DNA of 10,626 nucleotides from Rhodospirillaceae bacterium. GTDB taxonomy: Bacteria > Pseudomonadota > Alphaproteobacteria > Rhodospirillales > Rhodospirillaceae. A model generated the notes under the pieces. That model did not search any database. It was given only the letters and a program-made list of their open reading frames with translations, and had not been told where the DNA came from. The position numbers were made by a program, and so were the translations under genes. The first letter of the stretch is position 1; each line of letters begins with the position of its first letter. The stretch is taken from positions 1 through 10,626 of the forward strand of contig JAFGWD010000232.1 in NCBI GenBank assembly GCA_016937315.1, written 5' to 3'. Of the stretch, positions 1 through 7,150 are shown piece after piece.

Positions 1-38
1 GCAACGCCCGCAAGCAGAAGGGAAGTCAGTTTTGTCAT
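1..38 (-). CDS. Start of a minus-strand gene, probable exported protein (partial)
   Basis: Reading the minus strand from an ATG at 38 down to the window edge gives MTKLTSLLLAGVA. This is a basic residue followed by a hydrophobic alanine/leucine run, as at the start of a Sec signal peptide. A purine-rich AGGGG (complement of 46-50) lies seven bases upstream of the ATG and would serve as the ribosome binding site. Only 12 full codons are visible, so the product cannot be named; a periplasmic or outer-membrane protein is likely. The gene is divergent from the SIR2 gene. Both the frame and the start are inferred from this short stretch alone. Confidence 0.45.
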   Translation of the reverse strand, partial: MTKLTSLLLAGV

Positions 39-475
39 CTTGGCACCCCTGTCGATGATCCTTTTTGAGCAGCGGACGGAGCATTGAGCGTCTCCCCCAC
101 CCTTTTGCCGCGTCAGACTACCCCTAGGCGGAAACGAAGTCCATGCCTCCGATAAGCATCTAGTGCACCGACGTAAACGGAGGATTCACAAGAAGTCTGC
201 GGCGTGCGATTCTCTTGGCACGGGGCAGACAATCTCTCAGAGCCTGACCCATAATTCGAGACGAGTGGTTAAAAGGAGTTGAGCGGCGGCCCTCCTTCGT
301 GATTCGGTCGTGGAACCGCGTCTACTTTGACAACCAAGCCCAGACAGTGACAGCATGACTTTTACCACCAAAGCCGAGCCTTATTCCACTCGAACCACAC
401 ACTCTCTGCATGAGTTCCGGTATCGACCAAGACCAGACGACAACCGATCCGGCTCTCCCCTTTTGGAGCTAAAGA
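39..475. other. Intergenic region between the divergent left-edge gene and the SIR2 gene
   Basis: No convincing protein gene, RNA gene or repeat was found in these 437 bases. A perfect -35 hexamer TTGACA sits at 327-332 on the plus strand, but the best -10 at usable spacing (CAGCAT, 351-356, 18-base spacer) is poor, so a SIR2 promoter here is only a possibility. A 51-codon plus-strand ORF from ATG 355 to TGA 510 has no Shine-Dalgarno and overlaps the SIR2 start, so it is probably spurious. Just before the SIR2 gene, GGAG at 465-468 is a good ribosome binding site. Confidence 0.5.
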
Positions 476-1822
476 ATGAGATTCCTCGCCAATGGGCCGA
501 TAATCCCTGATGCCCTTCTTATGGAACGGGACGCGGGTAGAGTTGTCTTTTTCTGTGGTGCGGGGGTGTCCATACCAGCAGGGAAACCGGATTTTTCCAA
601 ATTAACACAACATGTAATCGATAAATTAACGCCGTCTCGAAACTCTGAAATCATCAAGGCATTCGATCCGTGGGTCGCTGAGCCCTCCGATACGCCACCG
701 TCTGCACGCATTCCTTTGGATCAAATATTCCAAATGTTGCAACAGGAGTATGGGCAATATCTGGTCGCACGACATGTGGCTGAATGTTTAGCCCTTAGTG
801 ACGGTTCCGCAGGTAATGTGGACGCGCATGATATCATCCTGCGTATTTCAGCCAATCAAGCCCATGAGCCACAAGTTGTTACAACAAACTATGATCATTT
901 ATTCGAACATGCTCCCTCTTGGAAAGATTACCCCAAATACGATCCTCCTGGACTTCCGGATATTCAATATGGTTCTTCAATAAAGGGCATTACATACCTT
1001 CATGGAAGGCTGGCAGAAGAACCTGATCAGAAACACAATTATATTCTGAGCAGTGGCGATTTTGGTCGCGCCTATCTGGCGCAAGGCTGGGCAACAACGT
1101 TTGTTCGTCACCTCCTTCAAAAGTACACGGTGGTTCTCGTTGGGTATCAGGCAGAGGACCCGCCCATAAGGTACCTGCTGCAAGGGCTAAATAGTGGTGT
1201 AAAGGGGAGCCCAAACCGGCTTTATGCCTTTGATAAAGGGCAACCTGATGAGATTGAGGCAAAGTGGCAGGATAGGGGCGTTATTCCCCTAGCCTATCAA
1301 AATGAGCACAGCGTTCTCTGGGACACATTGGGCAAATGGGCACAGCAATCTGATAATCCTGCCACGTGGCGGTCATCCGTTATTTCTATGGCCCAAAAAA
1401 GCCCCAGGGATTTACCTCCCCATGAAAGGGGAATGGTTTGCCATCTTGTGCGTTCGGAAGAAGGAGCCCGCCTGTTTGCTAAGGCTAATCCGATACCTTC
1501 GGCAGAGTGGCTATGTGTGTTTGACTGTGCATGTCGGTGTGCTGCCCCACCAAGTAATTATGAAGAAAGTGAAATTTTCGATCCTCTTGAGGCTTATGGC
1601 CTTGATGATGATTCGCCTCGATCTTCAAGCGAGAGCACATCGCCCAAGACAATGGAGGAGACTCGCTCGTCACCTCCGGATGACTTGATTGCCTGGAGGC
1701 AAGGGGATACCAGCCCAGATCATAGACTTCGTTTGAGTAATGGTGGTGTTCCAATGCCGAATCGGCTTTCCCATCTTACCAATTGGGTAGTCTGCAATAT
1801 AGGTGATCCCGTCCTGGCTTGA
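476..1822 (+). CDS. SIR2-like NADase domain protein (N-terminal fragment of the interrupted gene)
   Basis: This 448-residue ORF starts at ATG 476. An in-frame TAA at 470-472 lies just upstream and GGAG at 465-468 is seven bases from the start, so the start is well fixed. SIR2-like motifs occur in order. The nucleotide-binding loop FFCGAGVS spans residues 25-32. TTNYD at 136-140 holds the catalytic-type Asn138. YLHG carries the catalytic-type His176. VLVGYQAEDP at 220-229 is the GYxxxDP motif. In defence systems such domains cleave NAD+ to starve infected cells, and the intact motifs suggest this domain could still be catalytic. Residues from about 300 onward leave the SIR2 fold and begin a helical region that is cut off at the TGA. 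There is no transmembrane segment or signal peptide, so the product is cytoplasmic. If translated alone it would lack nearly all of the presumed phage-sensing or oligomerising region, so its activity is uncertain. Confidence 0.85.
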   Translation: MRFLANGPIIPDALLMERDAGRVVFFCGAGVSIPAGKPDFSKLTQHVIDKLTPSRNSEIIKAFDPWVAEPSDTPPSARIPLDQIFQMLQQEYGQYLVARHVAECLALSDGSAGNVDAHDIILRISANQAHEPQVVTTNYDHLFEHAPSWKDYPKYDPPGLPDIQYGSSIKGITYLHGRLAEEPDQKHNYILSSGDFGRAYLAQGWATTFVRHLLQKYTVVLVGYQAEDPPIRYLLQGLNSGVKGSPNRLYAFDKGQPDEIEAKWQDRGVIPLAYQNEHSVLWDTLGKWAQQSDNPATWRSSVISMAQKSPRDLPPHERGMVCHLVRSEEGARLFAKANPIPSAEWLCVFDCACRCAAPPSNYEESEIFDPLEAYGLDDDSPRSSSESTSPKTMEETRSSPPDDLIAWRQGDTSPDHRLRLSNGGVPMPNRLSHLTNWVVCNIGDPVLA

Positions 1823-1867
1823 TGGGTTGTCCGGCAGCCGTGTCTTCACCCCACGCTACTTAAGAGA

Positions 1868-4312
1868 TTGAAGCAAAGGGTCGGAGATCCAAAGACGTTG
1901 CCAGAAGGTGCCCGAGACATTTGGACGATTATTCTCGAATCCTTAGAAAGGGGCTCAGAAGATTCAGCGTACACAGAATGGCTCCAGATTCATCGGCGAG
2001 TAGAAATATGTGGCTGGACAGCTTCCGTGGTTCGGGCGTTGGAGGCTGTGACGGAGCCAAAGTTCAGAGTGGATCCGCCCTACGGACTTAGGTTTGCTCA
2101 ACCTCCGTCAGGAACCTGGAGTGAAGTGGAGTGGTCAGATATAGCCAGGATAGAACTGAAGTTTCCAAAAGAAGGAACCGATTATCTAGTCGTGCCAGAT
2201 AACTCTCTGCTCTCAGTCTATTTGGCTGTGAGGCGTAATCTTGAACGAGCTTGCGAAAAGATACGAGAACAAAAGCTTGGTGAATTTTATACCTGTAGAA
2301 AAACATTCTACCCTGAAACGGGTATAAATCATGATGATTTTTATACAGATGTGGAAAGGCACGTTTTTTGGTTTGCTAAGCTTCTTGACCGAATGGCGAA
2401 AAATCATCCTGAAAGGTTAAGAAGAGATATTGCGACATGGCCAGGCCCGGACCGGCCTGTGTTCGATAAACTGCGGCTTTACGCATGGAACAGGCCTGGT
2501 CTTTTTACGCCTGAAGCTGTGGTCCAATTTGTTGTGGCTTTAGAAAACTCATGCTTCTGGGACCATGAATCTGAGCGTGAGCTACTTTTCTTGCTTCGGG
2601 ATTTCTGGAGCCGTTTCTCATCTTCACAAAGAGAGCAGATAGTAGCCCGGATTCTTGATGGGCCTGATAAATACGAGTCAGAAAAGGCTAAAGAATATAG
2701 CCGCAGAAAAGCATTGTGTTCTGCCGTGGTCATGAAATGGTTGGTGAATGCGGACTGTAAAATGTCAGACGACGTTATGGGACGGTATGAGGCACTTAAA
2801 AGCGACATACCGGACTGGGACGATTCATGGGTTGATGATGTTGCGACAGAAAATGTTTCTCGTGGGCGGGTCAGCATCAATACTGATGCATCGGTCTTTG
2901 ACCATACTCCCACAGGACAACTGTTTGAAGTTGCGACAAGAAATACAGGTCACCAGGTCGGCGAGACTACAGACCGGCGTCCGTTTGTCGGACTTGTGAA
3001 AAATCAACCATCAAGAGCAATACTTGCTTTATGCGTGTCGGCACGGCGCGGAGACTTTCCTGCTAAGTTCTGGGGAAATATCATCGAACACTGGCCGGAG
3101 AATGCATCTAAACGCGCCACCTACCTCCTATGCAAACGGATGCGTGCCTTCCCCTCGAACGTGATGACCCCCAGGATCGGAATTGCCATAGGCATGTGGA
3201 TTGAGAAGCATCTTGTTAAAATCGCCGAACAAGACGAAGTCTATGCGCTTGAATTGTTTGATGACATTCTCAGTGGACTTTTATCGGATGGGACAAAGGA
3301 AATCCAAAGCGCATTAGGGCAAGTTCGAATTGGCGGCACAGTAACAGAGCCGTCACGTCGCACGATTGATCTCGCCATGAACAGCCCAATAGGAAAGGCG
3401 ATGAGTGCGCTCTTGAGTGTCCTAGCACTCCGATCTTTTGAAGAACGCCAGGGGTTGCCGAAAGAGTTCATTTCTCGAATCGAGGCGCTGCTGACGGCCC
3501 CAGGCGAAGGTTCAGATCATGCTATTTGCTCTCTTACGTATCACATTGATTGGTTGAATGGGATTGATCCAGATTGGGTGTCCGAGAGGATAATCCCGTG
3601 GTTTGATGTTGAAAATCCTGCCAGTGAACCAGCGTGGAGTGGCCGATTCGATAATCCAAAAATGCCTGTATCACCCCTCTTCGCCCAAATGAAGCCCTCC
3701 TTCATTCGTTTGTTTCCGAAAATGTATGATTGGAAGTGGGGAGAGGGAGCCGAAAATCAGGCACCTGAATGGGTTGTAATGGCTTTTGTAGAATCAATTA
3801 AAGGCAACCCAGGCCTAACCGCTGAGGAAACGCGTGATTGCGTGCGTATGATGAGCCCCCGAGGACGCCAGCACATTATCTGGTTCTTGGGCCATGCGTT
3901 TAGTGAGGAAAAAAGTGAATGGAAAGAATATAGCCTCACATTCATCAGAGAGGCCTGGCCCAAGGAAAGAAAATTCCAGACAGAAGCAACGTCTAGGGCC
4001 TGGGTTTCAACCCTGGGGAATGCAGGGGAGAAATTCCCAGACGCACTGAGGGCGGCGAAAGATTTTCTGCGCCCGATCAGGTCTTCCAACCTGTCTCTAC
4101 TCAAATTTATCAAAGAAAATGGTGGCGCAGAGCCTGTTACAACGATGTATCCAAAAGAAGTCCTCGATCTCCTTAACATCGTGCTATCTGATAGCAGCCA
4201 AGTCTTTCCTTACGGGTTGCCACAGCTCATGGATTTGTTGGCATCCGCCGAGCCACGTATTGTTTCGACCCCTCCTTACGTAAGGCTGTCGAGACTTACA
4301 TCCTCGGTGTGA
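1868..4312 (+). CDS. C-terminal helical fragment of the interrupted SIR2 gene
   Basis: This stretch continues the SIR2 reading frame after the TGA. The only near-5' start codon is TTG 1868, with just a weak AAGAGA before it. The first in-frame ATG is at 2393, inside obvious protein sequence, so this is more likely a remnant than an independent gene. The product is mostly amphipathic helix rich in Trp, Glu and Arg, without membrane segments or recognisable catalytic motifs. Around codons 560-760 of this fragment lies a pattern I associate with the C-terminal DUF4020-type region of defence sirtuins (WSGRF, SPLFAQMKPSF, FPYGLPQLMDLLASAEP). In characterised relatives this part recognises phage components or assembles the complex; that role is family knowledge, not visible here. 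The last 15 residues after AEPRIVS are of odd composition, and the -1 frame gives a better helix there. Confidence 0.6.
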   Translation: MKQRVGDPKTLPEGARDIWTIILESLERGSEDSAYTEWLQIHRRVEICGWTASVVRALEAVTEPKFRVDPPYGLRFAQPPSGTWSEVEWSDIARIELKFPKEGTDYLVVPDNSLLSVYLAVRRNLERACEKIREQKLGEFYTCRKTFYPETGINHDDFYTDVERHVFWFAKLLDRMAKNHPERLRRDIATWPGPDRPVFDKLRLYAWNRPGLFTPEAVVQFVVALENSCFWDHESERELLFLLRDFWSRFSSSQREQIVARILDGPDKYESEKAKEYSRRKALCSAVVMKWLVNADCKMSDDVMGRYEALKSDIPDWDDSWVDDVATENVSRGRVSINTDASVFDHTPTGQLFEVATRNTGHQVGETTDRRPFVGLVKNQPSRAILALCVSARRGDFPAKFWGNIIEHWPENASKRATYLLCKRMRAFPSNVMTPRIGIAIGMWIEKHLVKIAEQDEVYALELFDDILSGLLSDGTKEIQSALGQVRIGGTVTEPSRRTIDLAMNSPIGKAMSALLSVLALRSFEERQGLPKEFISRIEALLTAPGEGSDHAICSLTYHIDWLNGIDPDWVSERIIPWFDVENPASEPAWSGRFDNPKMPVSPLFAQMKPSFIRLFPKMYDWKWGEGAENQAPEWVVMAFVESIKGNPGLTAEETRDCVRMMSPRGRQHIIWFLGHAFSEEKSEWKEYSLTFIREAWPKERKFQTEATSRAWVSTLGNAGEKFPDALRAAKDFLRPIRSSNLSLLKFIKENGGAEPVTTMYPKEVLDLLNIVLSDSSQVFPYGLPQLMDLLASAEPRIVSTPPYVRLSRLTSSV

Positions 4313-4418
4313 GAGCACCCAATGTTATTTTCCGGGACATGCCTATTATGTGCTATGGATGGTGTATGCGGTGTTTGCCGACCACGCATACAATGGGTTG
4401 AATGACCGCCTGCTTGAT

Positions 4419-4435
4419 AAACGACGAGGTCGTTT
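4419..4435 (+). terminator. Possible weak terminator hairpin after the SIR2 gene
   Basis: AAACGAC, three bases (GAG), then GTCGTTT form a perfect seven-base-pair inverted repeat about 107 bases after the SIR2 stop. The 3' arm ends in TTT but no real T-tract follows, so termination would be weak. It could be incidental. Confidence 0.25.
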
Positions 4436-4468
4436 CGAAGCAATCATGATTCATCCCATAAAAACATC

Positions 4469-4496
4469 TTGATCCGCAGCACCGTATCCGTATAGT
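4469..4496 (+). promoter_or_regulatory. Likely sigma-70-type promoter of tRNA-Cys
   Basis: TTGATC at 4469-4474 and TATAGT at 4491-4496 are separated by 16 bases. The -10 matches consensus at five of six positions and the -35 at the first four. Initiation near 4503 would give a leader of about 40 bases before the tRNA, to be removed by RNase P. No other transcript needs a promoter at this place, which supports the assignment. Confidence 0.5.
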
Positions 4497-4541
4497 GGCG
4501 CCCTCGCGTACGGCTTTGGCTGTACCGATCTGCCCTTGGAT

Positions 4542-4615
4542 GGCCGGATGGCAGAGTGGTTATGCAGAGGACTGCAAATCCTTGCACGTCGGTTCGATTC
4601 CGGCTCCGGCCTCCA
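4542..4615 (+). tRNA. tRNA-Cys (anticodon GCA)
   Basis: A complete cloverleaf folds from the sequence. The acceptor arm GGCCGGA pairs with TCCGGCC. The D arm has GCA/TGC pairing. The anticodon stem GAGGA/TCCTT encloses the loop CTGCAAA with anticodon GCA. The T stem GTCGG/CCGGC encloses TTCGATT. The discriminator T is followed by an encoded CCA at 4613-4615. It decodes UGC and UGU cysteine codons. The gene stands alone with its own promoter and terminator. tRNA 3' ends are common integration sites, but no convincing duplicated attachment copy of this 3' end was found in the window. Confidence 0.97.
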
Positions 4616-4624
4616 TCTTTTTGA

Positions 4625-4649
4625 CCGCGCCCTTTCGGCGCGGTTTTTT
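4625..4649 (+). terminator. Intrinsic terminator of tRNA-Cys
   Basis: CCGCGCC (4625-4631), a five-base loop CTTTC and GGCGCGG (4637-4643) form a perfect GC-rich seven-base-pair stem, followed directly by six T residues (4644-4649). It starts nine bases after the tRNA CCA, so it is the expected rho-independent terminator. Confidence 0.9.
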
Positions 4650-4685
4650 CATGGCTTGAAAACCAAGAACCGATCCATTAGTAAT

Positions 4686-4701
4686 ATTAGAACAATCTAA
4701 T
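4686..4701. promoter_or_regulatory. Short inverted repeat upstream of the TehA-like gene
   Basis: ATTAGA-ACAA-TCTAAT is a perfect six-base inverted repeat with a four-base spacer, 20 bases before the TehA-like start and inside an AT-rich stretch that probably holds its promoter. It could be an operator, but in such AT-rich sequence chance is a serious alternative. A weak GAAAG at 4708-4712 is the best available ribosome binding site. Confidence 0.2.
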
Positions 4702-4721
4702 TTTACGAAAGATCACACACC

Positions 4722-5717
4722 ATGACTGCCCCCTCACCCACCATCAACATCGCGGCCCCAGAAACCACGGAGCCTTGGCTCAAACATGTTCCCATACCGC
4801 TGTTTGCCGTGGTTATGGGGGTTTGTGGGCTGGGCTTAGCTTGGCGCAAGGCACATGCCGTCCTGAATGTCCCCGTTGCCGTCAGCAACACCGCGCTGAT
4901 TGCCGCCACCACTGTATTTCTGGCAATCACCGCGCTTTACCTCATCAAGGCGCTGAAATACCCGCAAGCAGTCGTTGCAGAATTCCAGCACCCGATCCGC
5001 GCCAACTTTTTTCCCGCATTCAGCATCAGCATTCTGCTGCTGTCGCGTGCCGCGCTCTCCGTTGGCCACGAAACGGCTTTTGCCTTATGGAGCGTCGGTA
5101 CTCTTATCCACCTGGCATTTACCCTCCACCTTTTGAAGCGGTGGATTGTCCGCAACCACGACATCCAGCACTCCAACCCCGCATGGTTCATTCCCGTGGT
5201 TGGTAACATTCTGGTGCCATTGACCGGAGCCCCCTTGGGCTACATCGAAATTTCCTGGTTCTTTTTCGCGATTGGCCTGGGGTTTTGGGTGGTTCTGTTC
5301 ACCATTGTCTTCTACCGCATCGTTTTTCACGACCAGTTGCCAGCAAAATTCATGCCGACTCTGTTTATCTTGATCGCGCCGCCAGCCATTGGGTTCATCT
5401 CATACATCGCCTTAACCGGAAGCATCGATCCCTTTTCCCGCATCCTGTTTTATTTTGCTTTGTTCCTGGGCTTGTTGGTTCTGACTATGGCGAGACAGTT
5501 TCTCTCCGTCCCTTTTGCCGTCTCGTGGTGGGCGTACACATTCCCCTTGGACGCATTGACTATCGCCGCTTTGGAATACCACGAACGCATCGGCGCGGAA
5601 GGCTTAACCCCCGTCTGCTGGATCGCGTTGACGGTGACTACGGTTATCGTCACCGGTGTTTTCCTGCGTACCGTCGCTGCTCTCTTTAGCGGAACACTGT
5701 TCGTGCCAGAAAAGTAA
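4722..5717 (+). CDS. tehA: TehA/SLAC1-type anion channel or transporter (TDT family)
   Basis: The product is a 331-residue inner-membrane protein built almost entirely of hydrophobic helices. About ten can be drawn, as in the TehA/SLAC1 fold. Family-like stretches are visible: the entry VPIPLFAVVMGVCGLGLAWRK (first helix, about 23-43), HPIRANFFPAFSISILLLS (90-108), NPAWFIPVVGNILVPL (152-167), and SVPFAVSWWAYTFPLDAL in the ninth-helix region (262-279). The Phe in PFAVSWW may correspond to the pore-gating Phe of the family; this was not aligned. Relatives conduct small anions, are annotated as C4-dicarboxylate or malate exporters, or confer tellurite resistance when overexpressed. The true substrate cannot be read from sequence. 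No tehB-type methyltransferase is adjacent, so a tellurite role is not supported by context. ATG 4722 is the first start after the AT-rich leader. The tolC-type gene follows after 103 bases on the same strand. Confidence 0.85.
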   Translation: MTAPSPTINIAAPETTEPWLKHVPIPLFAVVMGVCGLGLAWRKAHAVLNVPVAVSNTALIAATTVFLAITALYLIKALKYPQAVVAEFQHPIRANFFPAFSISILLLSRAALSVGHETAFALWSVGTLIHLAFTLHLLKRWIVRNHDIQHSNPAWFIPVVGNILVPLTGAPLGYIEISWFFFAIGLGFWVVLFTIVFYRIVFHDQLPAKFMPTLFILIAPPAIGFISYIALTGSIDPFSRILFYFALFLGLLVLTMARQFLSVPFAVSWWAYTFPLDALTIAALEYHERIGAEGLTPVCWIALTVTTVIVTGVFLRTVAALFSGTLFVPEK

Positions 5718-5736
5718 CGCTATTTACTGGAGAACA

Positions 5737-5750
5737 GTGACGAAAGTCAC
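5737..5750 (+). other. GNRA-capped hairpin after the TehA-like gene
   Basis: GTGAC-GAAA-GTCAC is a perfect five-base-pair stem closed by a GAAA tetraloop, 20 bases after the TehA-like stop. No T-tract follows directly, so it is more likely a transcript-stabilising or incidental structure than a terminator. Confidence 0.3.
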
Positions 5751-5770
5751 ATTGGCTGTTGCCTCTTTTC

Positions 5771-5813
5771 CCTCAATCGGAGATAACCAGAGGGTCTCCG
5801 GGGGGATTTGAGG
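5771..5813 (+). promoter_or_regulatory. Nested hairpin covering the ribosome binding site of the TolC-family gene
   Basis: An inner stem CGGAGA (5778-5783)/TCTCCG (5795-5800) lies inside an outer stem CCTCAA (5771-5776)/TTGAGG (5808-5813). The outer 3' arm contains GAGG (5810-5813), the Shine-Dalgarno seven bases before the GTG start at 5821. Folding would therefore hide the translation start. No known riboswitch class is recognised, and both stems are only six base pairs. Confidence 0.4.
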
Positions 5814-5820
5814 TGGCATT

Positions 5821-7128
5821 GTGTCGGGAATAAAATATAGTGTTCTTCTGACCGCGACGGCGATTGTATCGCTCGTGTGCCAGCACGCCAAGGCGGAGAC
5901 GCTTCCCGATGCTCTGGGTGAGCTCATCCAAAACCACCCACAAATTCGCGCCGCTCATAACACCGCCTACGGCTCAGAAGAAAGCGTCAACAAGGTCTGG
6001 GGAACCTACCTGCCCTCCGTTGACGCCAAAGCCGACACCGGCATGGAGCGCATCAACAGTCCAGCCCGACGCAGCAGCGGGTTGGATCCCTTTTACCGTG
6101 ATCGCAACACCTACACCTTTAGCCTGACACAAAAACTGTGGGATGGTGGCGCACGGGAAGGACTCTACGCCGCAACCAAATACCAGCGTGACGCCGCCGT
6201 ATTCACGGCCAACACCACCACGCAAAACGTCCTGTTCGAAGGCATTTCCGTCTATCTGGATGTCTTGAAACAAACGCGCTTGGCCGAACTCGCGGCACAA
6301 AATGAAAACACCATCCGGCAGCAATTGCACTTAGAAGACGAACGGGTGCGCCGTGGCTCCGGTATTGCCGTGGACGTGCTCCAGGCGAAAACCCGCCTGC
6401 AACTGGCGAAGGAACGCCGCGTTGCTTTCGAGGGGGCCTTGGATGCCGCACTCAGCCGCTATTTACAGGTCTATGGCCACCCGGCGGAACTTGCGGAAAT
6501 GGTTACTCCCACACTTCCTGAGGCCCTGATTCCAGACGATTTGGACACCGCCATTGAACGCGCCAAAGGCGGCAACCCAACAATTGCCGTCAGTCGCGCC
6601 CAGTCCAGCGCCTTGGAAGAATCCCGATCTGTTGCCGAAGCCGGATACCTGCCAACCATCAATCTGGTGATGGAGCATGGTTACGAAAACGGCCGTGATG
6701 CCGTCATCGGCACCCGCCGCGATTACTCCGTCTTGGTCCAAGCCAGTTGGAACCTGTTCAACGGATTGCAGACCCGCGCCGAAGTCAGCAAGGCCGCCTT
6801 TGATCATGCCGCCAGCATGGACAACCTGACCCACGCCAATCGCAAAGTTATCGAGCAAACGCGCTTGGCTTGGCAGGCTCTGGACACCGCACGCAAGCGC
6901 GTTGATCTGTTGAACAACGCAGTCAACATCGCGGGTGAAGTCTTCGCCGCACGCACCAAATTGCGTGACGCAGGAAAAGAAACCGCGCTAAATGTTCTCG
7001 ATGCTGAGAACGAGGTCTATAACGCCCGCATCAACCACACCACAGCCACCTTCGACATGAAAATAGCGATGTTCCAGTTGCTACTGGCGATGGGCGAATT
7101 GGATTCCCCTCGCGTCGCGTCGAACTGA
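5821..7128 (+). CDS. TolC-family outer-membrane channel protein (type I secretion or efflux)
   Basis: The 435-residue product begins at a GTG with GAGG seven bases upstream. This start gives a clean signal peptide: Lys5, a hydrophobic run, then a cleavage-type AKA before Glu26. The mature part shows the internal duplication of the outer-membrane efflux protein family. Beta-strand hallmarks SLTQKLWDGG (101-110) and VQASWNLFNGLQTRAEV (306-322) are each followed by long helical coiled-coil segments. The matching turns RRGSGIAVDVLQAKTRL (177-193) and RDAGKETALNVLDAENEV (382-399) occur in both halves. Trimeric relatives form an outer-membrane barrel with a periplasmic helical tunnel and work with an ABC or RND pump and a membrane-fusion protein, neither of which is in the window. 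A FecR-domain protein of adhesin type 2.5 kb away makes a type I secretion role plausible, but multidrug efflux cannot be excluded. The cyclase gene is convergent downstream. Confidence 0.88.
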   Translation: MSGIKYSVLLTATAIVSLVCQHAKAETLPDALGELIQNHPQIRAAHNTAYGSEESVNKVWGTYLPSVDAKADTGMERINSPARRSSGLDPFYRDRNTYTFSLTQKLWDGGAREGLYAATKYQRDAAVFTANTTTQNVLFEGISVYLDVLKQTRLAELAAQNENTIRQQLHLEDERVRRGSGIAVDVLQAKTRLQLAKERRVAFEGALDAALSRYLQVYGHPAELAEMVTPTLPEALIPDDLDTAIERAKGGNPTIAVSRAQSSALEESRSVAEAGYLPTINLVMEHGYENGRDAVIGTRRDYSVLVQASWNLFNGLQTRAEVSKAAFDHAASMDNLTHANRKVIEQTRLAWQALDTARKRVDLLNNAVNIAGEVFAARTKLRDAGKETALNVLDAENEVYNARINHTTATFDMKIAMFQLLLAMGELDSPRVASN

Positions 7129-7150
7129 CGCCCCCGCCCTTTCCTGACGC

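Larger units (their letters stand above)
476..4312 (+). pseudogene. Large defence-type sirtuin (SIR2 + helical C-terminal region, DSR1/DUF4020-like) interrupted by an in-frame TGA
   Basis: The span from ATG 476 to TGA 4310-4312 is one reading frame with a single interruption, a TGA at 1820-1822 (codon 449). Sixteen sense codons lie between this stop and the TTG at 1868, beginning WVVRQPCLHPTLL. The junction IGDPVLA-stop-WVVRQP reads like a continuous helix, so an original Arg (CGA) or Trp (TGG) codon one transition away is likely. The total of 1279 codons fits large single-gene anti-phage sirtuins, in which an N-terminal SIR2 NADase is followed by a long helical sensor/assembly region. The C-terminal part resembles my recollection of the DUF4020 region in DSR1-type proteins; I could not run a profile. 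The gene is visibly AT-richer than its neighbours (for example 18 G/C of 60 in 2281-2340 against 39 of 60 in 6361-6420 of the tolC-type gene), which suggests horizontal origin. A possible second lesion near 4265-4270 supports decay. A sequencing error at the TGA remains the main alternative. Confidence 0.75.

Noticed and set aside
327..356. Promoter for the SIR2 gene based on a perfect TTGACA
   Set aside because: The only -10 at acceptable spacing, CAGCAT, is poor, so it is mentioned only within the intergenic entry.
445..455. CGATCCGGCTC resembling the tRNA-Cys T-arm (CGATTCCGGCTC, 4595-4606), a possible attachment-site duplicate flanking the sirtuin gene
   Set aside because: The match is only about 11 bases with an indel, does not cover the tRNA 3' end, and no integrase is present.
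355..510. Plus-strand 51-codon ORF upstream of and overlapping the SIR2 start, a possible leader peptide or antitoxin-like partner
   Set aside because: It has no Shine-Dalgarno, no recognisable protein features and overlaps the well-supported SIR2 start by 35 bases.
977..1262. Minus-strand ORFs of 68 and 90 codons inside the SIR2 gene
   Set aside because: They are frame shadows of the clearly coding plus-strand frame and have no start context or recognisable motifs.
1820..1863. TGA read as selenocysteine, or TGATG-coupled reinitiation after the SIR2 stop
   Set aside because: SIR2 proteins are not known selenoproteins and only a weak short hairpin follows. The overlapping ATG at 1822 is in another frame and ends after 13 codons at 1861-1863.
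4442..4451. AATCATGATT ten-base palindrome before the tRNA
   Set aside because: It is too short and AT-rich to distinguish from chance, and no gene start depends on it.
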